Origin: Streptomyces triculaminicus
Lineage (GTDB): Bacteria; Actinomycetota; Actinomycetes; Streptomycetales; Streptomycetaceae
Assembly (NCBI RefSeq): GCF_017349075.1
Contig: NZ_JAFMOF010000002.1
Span: 1,426,001-1,490,000, forward strand
DNA length: 64,000 nucleotides
Direction: 5' to 3'
The translations under genes and the position numbers were made by a program. A model generated the notes under the pieces. That model was not told the DNA's origin. It ran no database searches and saw nothing but the letters and a program-made list of their open reading frames with translations. Positions 60,601 through 64,000 of this stretch are shown in pieces (the first letter of the stretch is position 1; each line of letters opens with the position of its first letter).

Positions 60601-61188
60601 GTGCCTACAGGGGTGGCCCTGCGCGATGCGCGCGAGCAACTGTTCGATGCCGCCGAGCGCGTCCTGCTCCGGGAGGGGCCGAGCGCGCTGACCAGCCGGG
60701 CGGTCACCACGGAGGCGGGCTGCGCCAAGGGGGTCCTGCACCGGCACTTCGCCGACTTCGACGCCTTCCTCGCGGACCTCGTACGGGACCGCATCGCCCG
60801 GCTCGACGACCAGGCCGCCGCCTTGCGCGACTCCGCCGGCACCGGCACCGTCGCCGACAACCTCACCGACGTGCTGACGGCCCTGTTCGGCTCCGTGGCC
60901 GTGGCGATCGTCGGTCTCGTCACCTCCCGGGACGAGCTGCGCGCCCGGCTTCGCCGCACCACGCCGACCGGCATCCCCCTGCTGACGGAAGCCGCCGCCG
61001 CGATCGCCTCCTACCTCACCGCCGAGCGGGAACGAGGCCGCGTCGCGGCGGACGCCGACGTGGACACGCTCGCACCCATGCTGATCGGGGCGGTGCACAT
61101 GCTGTTCGCCGACCGGAAGGGCACTCCGCCGGAGAGCGGAGCCGTCCGTAAGGTCGTGGACGCGGTCATCACCGGCATCGGGCGATGA
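60601..61188 (+). CDS. TetR-family transcriptional regulator
   Basis: 195 aa from the GTG at 60601; an in-frame ATG at 60523 would begin inside the operator and add an unconserved Trp/His-rich stretch. TetR HTH: LRDAREQLFDAAERVLLREG, TSRAVTTEAGCAKGVLHRHF, ADFDAFLADLV. C-terminal domain as in TetR_C groups with FGSVAVAIVGLVTSRDELRA. Most likely represses the divergent methyltransferase gene and itself through the twin palindromes. Confidence 0.88.
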   Translation: MPTGVALRDAREQLFDAAERVLLREGPSALTSRAVTTEAGCAKGVLHRHFADFDAFLADLVRDRIARLDDQAAALRDSAGTGTVADNLTDVLTALFGSVAVAIVGLVTSRDELRARLRRTTPTGIPLLTEAAAAIASYLTAERERGRVAADADVDTLAPMLIGAVHMLFADRKGTPPESGAVRKVVDAVITGIGR

Positions 61189-61225
61189 CCGCTCACGGCT
61201 GTGAGACCCGGAATCTGTTCTTGTG

Positions 61226-61762
61226 TCAGTTCCAGGGGTTGGCCGGCTGGTCGTTGATGGCCGTCCAGAAGCGGGTGCCCGCGGGTACGTCGCCGTAGGC
61301 CCAGTAGCTCCATCCGCCCGAGCTCTCCAGGTTCGGGCCGTATCTGCCGTCATGGAACTCGGCCATGCGCCACCCCGCGCCGAAGGTGTTCGCGCACACC
61401 CCGTCCGCGACCGCGCGGTCGGCCAGACGCGTGCCCCGGATCGGACGGGTGGCGGCGACGGCCCCGCGCGCCCAGCCTGCGTAGAAGTCGGGAGTGATGC
61501 CGGCGGGGGCCGGGCGGCCGTCGATCTTCAGGCACAGCACGGGAAGCGCCGTGGTGGTGGCGGTGTCCCCCTGGTAGGGGTTGCTCAGGGCGCCACCGCC
61601 CACCTGGACCGTGCCGGCGGGTCCGTCCGCGAGCAGAGTCCAGGTCATGGCCTTGCCGCCGGAGGCGGTGGCGGCCGGAGCGGCCGTCGCCGGGGCCACG
61701 ATGCCTGCCGCGGCGGCGAGCGCCGCCGCACCGAGAGCGAGAACCGTCTTCAGCGTGCGCAT
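61226..61762 (-). CDS. secreted hypothetical protein
   Basis: 178 aa. Signal peptide LKTVLALGAAALAAAAGIVA ending APATAAPA. The mature part has two cysteines (PVLCLKIDG, GVCANTFGAG) and a Trp/Gly-rich C-terminus (MAEFHDGRYGPNLESSGG, WSYWAYGDVPAGTRFWTAIN) reminiscent of a lectin-like or C-type fold (GAGWRMAEFHDG resembles the CTL/fibrinogen-like start). No firm family. Own promoter in the 330-bp region upstream. Confidence 0.75.
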   Translation of the reverse strand: MRTLKTVLALGAAALAAAAGIVAPATAAPAATASGGKAMTWTLLADGPAGTVQVGGGALSNPYQGDTATTTALPVLCLKIDGRPAPAGITPDFYAGWARGAVAATRPIRGTRLADRAVADGVCANTFGAGWRMAEFHDGRYGPNLESSGGWSYWAYGDVPAGTRFWTAINDQPANPWN

Positions 61763-62096
61763 GGCTTCTCCTCACCGGCGTGACACGAGATGCATGGCAT
61801 TGTGCATGGCGTTTCGGTGGGGAATTCTCTCGGGCCTTCGCGCAACTCCCAAGGAGAGAACCGGACACCAGGGTGGCGAACGACCCGATGGGGAACCTTT
61901 CTCCTGATGCGCGCATCCTGTACGGCAGAACGCACGGCCCGGGCGCGTGGCGCAGTCGGCCCGGAGCCTCCGCCCCCTCGAGCCCGCTGCGAACATCACG
62001 TGAAAATGATCACTGGACGTCACCAACCGCGAGCGACAGGTAGTACACCGGTTCTATTGCCGTAATGGCATCCGCCTTGTCTACCGGAGATGTCCT
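61763..62096. promoter_or_regulatory. divergent promoter region, secreted protein / MFS exporter
   Basis: About 335 bp. AT-richer near 61990-62070. Immediately before the MFS start is ACCGGAGATGTCCT, the ribosome site. A repeated TGCATGGCATTGTGCATGGC (61790-61809) lies close to the secreted protein start. No gene or RNA recognised. Confidence 0.4.
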
Positions 62097-63434
62097 GTGA
62101 CCACACTCCCTGTCGATTCCGGCCAGCAACCTGGTCAAGAACCCGGCCGGCAACCCGGCCAGCGGCCCGGCCGCCGACAGCCGCGTCCCGCGCGGCGCTT
62201 ACGCCTGCTCGCCGATCTGACACCCCTGCGCGACTCGGCGGACTTCCGCCGCTTGTGGTGCGGGCACACGGTGTCGTGGGTGGGCCAGCAGATGACCGCG
62301 CTCGCGGTCTCCCTGCAGGTCTACGCGATCACGGGCTCGACGTTCTCGGTGGGCCTGGTCGGCCTGTTCTCGCTGTTCCCGCTGATAGCCGCCGGCCTGT
62401 TCGGAGGCGCGGTCGCCGACACGGTCGACCGCCGGACCCTGGGCCTGGCGACCGCGGCGGGCCTGACGGCCCTGTCCGTCGTGCTGGCCACGGTGGCGCT
62501 GCTGGACCTGCGGCAGGTGTGGCTGCTCTACACCGTCGTCGCCCTGCAGTCGGTGTGCTTCGCCATGAACAACCCCGCCCGCACCTCGATGATCCCCAGG
62601 CTGCTGCCCAAGGAACAACTGCCCGCCGCCAACGCCCTGGCGTCCCTGACGACCAACATCGGCCTCATGGGCGGGCCCGCGATCGGCGGTGCGGTCGTCG
62701 GGCTGTGGGGCTACCAGGCCGCGTATCTGATCGACGTGGTCGCGTTCTCGGGCTCCCTGTACGCCATGTGGCGGCTCCCGTCGATGCGCCCCGAGCCGGC
62801 CGACGGGCAGGCGGTGCGGCGCCGCGCCTCCGTCCGGGACGGCCTGCGCTTCCTCGTCTCCAGACCCAACCTGCGCGTCACGTTCGTCGCCGACCTCGCG
62901 GCCATGATCCTCGCCCACCCCAGGGCGCTCTTCCCGGCCGTCGCGGGACTCTGGTACGGAGGGGACACCAAGACGGTCGGCCTGCTGGTCGCGGCCCCGG
63001 CCGTCGGTGCGGTGCTGGGCGGGCTGTTCTCCGGCTGGCTCGGCCGTATCCACCGGCACGGCCTGGCCATCCTGCTCTCCGTCGCCGCCTGGGGAACGGC
63101 CGTCGCCGTCTTCGGGCTGACCCGCGATCTGTGGCTGGGGCTGCTCTTCCTGGCGCTCGCCGGGTGCGCCGACAGCATCTCCGCGATCTTCCGCATGACC
63201 ATGATGCAGGCGGCCACCCCGGACGACATGCGCGGCCGACTCCAGGGCGTCTTCATCGTGGTGGTCGCGGGCGGGCCGCGGCTCGGCGACTTCGTCGCGG
63301 GAACCGCGGCCGACCTGGCCTCACCCTCCTTCGCGGTCGCGGGCGGTGGAGCCGCCTGCGTCGCGGCCGTCGTACTGATCGCCGCCCTATGTCGCCACTT
63401 CATCCGCTACGACGCGCGTTCACCGCAGCCATAG
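62097..63434 (+). CDS. MFS transporter, EntS-like (TTA codon)
   Basis: 445 aa from a GTG with CCGGAGA. A ~35-residue N-terminal Gln/Pro/Gly/Arg repeat (QPGQEPGRQPGQRPGR) precedes 12 predicted helices. FRRLWCGHTVSWVGQQMTAL and LFGGAVADTVDRRTLGLATA are typical of the enterobactin-exporter/macrolide-efflux branch of the MFS; the MFS signature loop is GGAVADTVDRR. Codon 35 is TTA (62199-62201), so translation should be bldA-dependent. Substrate unknown; no biosynthetic genes adjoin it in the window. Confidence 0.88.
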   Translation: MTTLPVDSGQQPGQEPGRQPGQRPGRRQPRPARRLRLLADLTPLRDSADFRRLWCGHTVSWVGQQMTALAVSLQVYAITGSTFSVGLVGLFSLFPLIAAGLFGGAVADTVDRRTLGLATAAGLTALSVVLATVALLDLRQVWLLYTVVALQSVCFAMNNPARTSMIPRLLPKEQLPAANALASLTTNIGLMGGPAIGGAVVGLWGYQAAYLIDVVAFSGSLYAMWRLPSMRPEPADGQAVRRRASVRDGLRFLVSRPNLRVTFVADLAAMILAHPRALFPAVAGLWYGGDTKTVGLLVAAPAVGAVLGGLFSGWLGRIHRHGLAILLSVAAWGTAVAVFGLTRDLWLGLLFLALAGCADSISAIFRMTMMQAATPDDMRGRLQGVFIVVVAGGPRLGDFVAGTAADLASPSFAVAGGGAACVAAVVLIAALCRHFIRYDARSPQP

Positions 63435-63497
63435 GATCCCCGGACCGGGGGCGTGCCTCGCCCCCTTCGTGCGCCGACGCTTCGTACGCCGGGCCGG

Positions 63498-64000
63498 TCA
63501 GTGCACGGGGACGCGGTCGACGTGCGGCTCGGCGGCCGGCGGTCCGGCGTGGTGGCGGCCCTGGGCACGGCCCGGTCGGACCGGCCACCAGATGCCCCGG
63601 CCGAGGATCGCGGCCAGCGCGGGCACCAGCACGATGGAGAGGACGAAGGCGGAGAGCATGATGCCGAGCGCCGTCGCGAAGCCGATCTGCTGGGTGGAGG
63701 GGGCCGCGTCGACGGCGAGGCTGCCGAAGGACGCGGCGAGGACGACGCCCGCCGTGGCGATGGCGGGTGCCGTGTGGCGCACGGCGCGGGCGACGGCCGC
63801 GCGGGCCGGGCCGGGGCGTTCCATCTCCTCGCGGATGCGGTCGCTGATCAGGATGTTGTAGTCGGTGCCCAGCGCGACGACGAAGAGGAAGAGCACCAGC
63901 GGCAGGACGAAGTTGACGCCCGGCTTGTCGAGGAGGTGCTGGAAGACGAGGGCGGAGGCGCCGAGGGTGGCGGCGAACCCGAGGCCGACGGCGATCATGA
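63498..64000 (-). CDS. MMPL-family transporter, C-terminal part (runs off window)
   Basis: At least 166 aa visible; the 5' part lies beyond the window. FVLPLVLFLFVVALGTDYNI and LISDRIREEMERPGPARAA form the MmpL/RND signature in the second half of such transporters (acidic residue in GTDYN used in proton relay). Three to four helices follow (TAGVVLAASFGSLAVDA, QIGFATALGIMLSAFVLSIV, LVPALAAILGRGIWWP). The cytosolic tail is rich in His/Pro. Exports lipids or hydrophobic metabolites by family. Confidence 0.9.
   Translation of the reverse strand, partial: MIAVGLGFAATLGASALVFQHLLDKPGVNFVLPLVLFLFVVALGTDYNILISDRIREEMERPGPARAAVARAVRHTAPAIATAGVVLAASFGSLAVDAAPSTQQIGFATALGIMLSAFVLSIVLVPALAAILGRGIWWPVRPGRAQGRHHAGPPAAEPHVDRVPVH

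Overview
The window is typical Streptomyces chromosome: about 70% G+C with strong G/C at third codon positions, GTG starts, many 4-nt ATGA/GTGA gene overlaps, rare TTA codons, and families characteristic of the genus (TetR/MocR/Rrf2/AraC regulators, P450-ferredoxin pairs, secreted metalloproteases). It looks like an accessory, specialised-metabolism part of the chromosome. About 60 genes are supported; there are no rRNA or tRNA genes and no CRISPR array.

Layout. 0-5 kb: a LysR-type ligand-binding protein without a DNA-binding domain, divergent from a DUF5997 gene; a small HTH protein; a secreted GGxGND-repeat protein; a divergent YczE/MocR pair. 5-10.5 kb: a polyprenyl diphosphate synthase, a P450 with its own ferredoxin, a TetR regulator with a perfect 22-nt palindrome, and a stand-alone ketosynthase. 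10.7-16.2 kb: a secreted-type M43 metalloprotease, a membrane protein, and an AAA+ ATPase coupled to a TPR membrane protein.

16.3-26.3 kb: a complete thiopeptide cluster with the gene order and domain fusions of the lactazole (laz) system. It has LanB-type glutamylation (LazB), pyridine synthase (LazC), RRE/Ocin-ThiF-like partner (LazD), YcaO cyclodehydratase (LazE) and an elimination-dehydrogenase fusion (LazF). There are two precursor peptides: one has a core almost identical to lactazole up to residue 14, the other has a different core that predicts a larger ring. A divergent AraC-type regulator lies next to it.

29.0-38.2 kb: a single-strand operon of the indigoidine/minimycin (oxazinomycin) type. 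It has an A-Ox-T-TE glutamine NRPS with a C-terminal tautomerase domain and a TTA fourth codon, a PsuG-type C-glycosidase, a HAD phosphatase, two YdcZ-type half-transporters, a questin-oxidase-like protein, a eukaryote-like uracil phosphoribosyltransferase and a Nudix hydrolase.

38.7-51.2 kb: mixed genes (maltokinase-cap-like protein, lipoprotein, prolyl oligopeptidase, an Rrf2-regulated quinone-reductase-like gene with paired operators, a large HExxH protein, an IS110 element, EF-hand and cupin proteins). 51.5-58.4 kb: a compact six-gene biosynthetic-looking locus I do not recognise. Four coupled genes (two methyltransferases, a P450, a DUF6875 protein) are divergent from two large tandem paralogues built of duplicated domains; the second paralogue carries a frameshift between its domains. 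58.5-64 kb: a lipoprotein, membrane proteins, a methyltransferase/TetR divergent pair with twin palindromic operators, a secreted protein, an MFS exporter with a TTA codon, and the 3' part of an MMPL transporter cut by the window edge.
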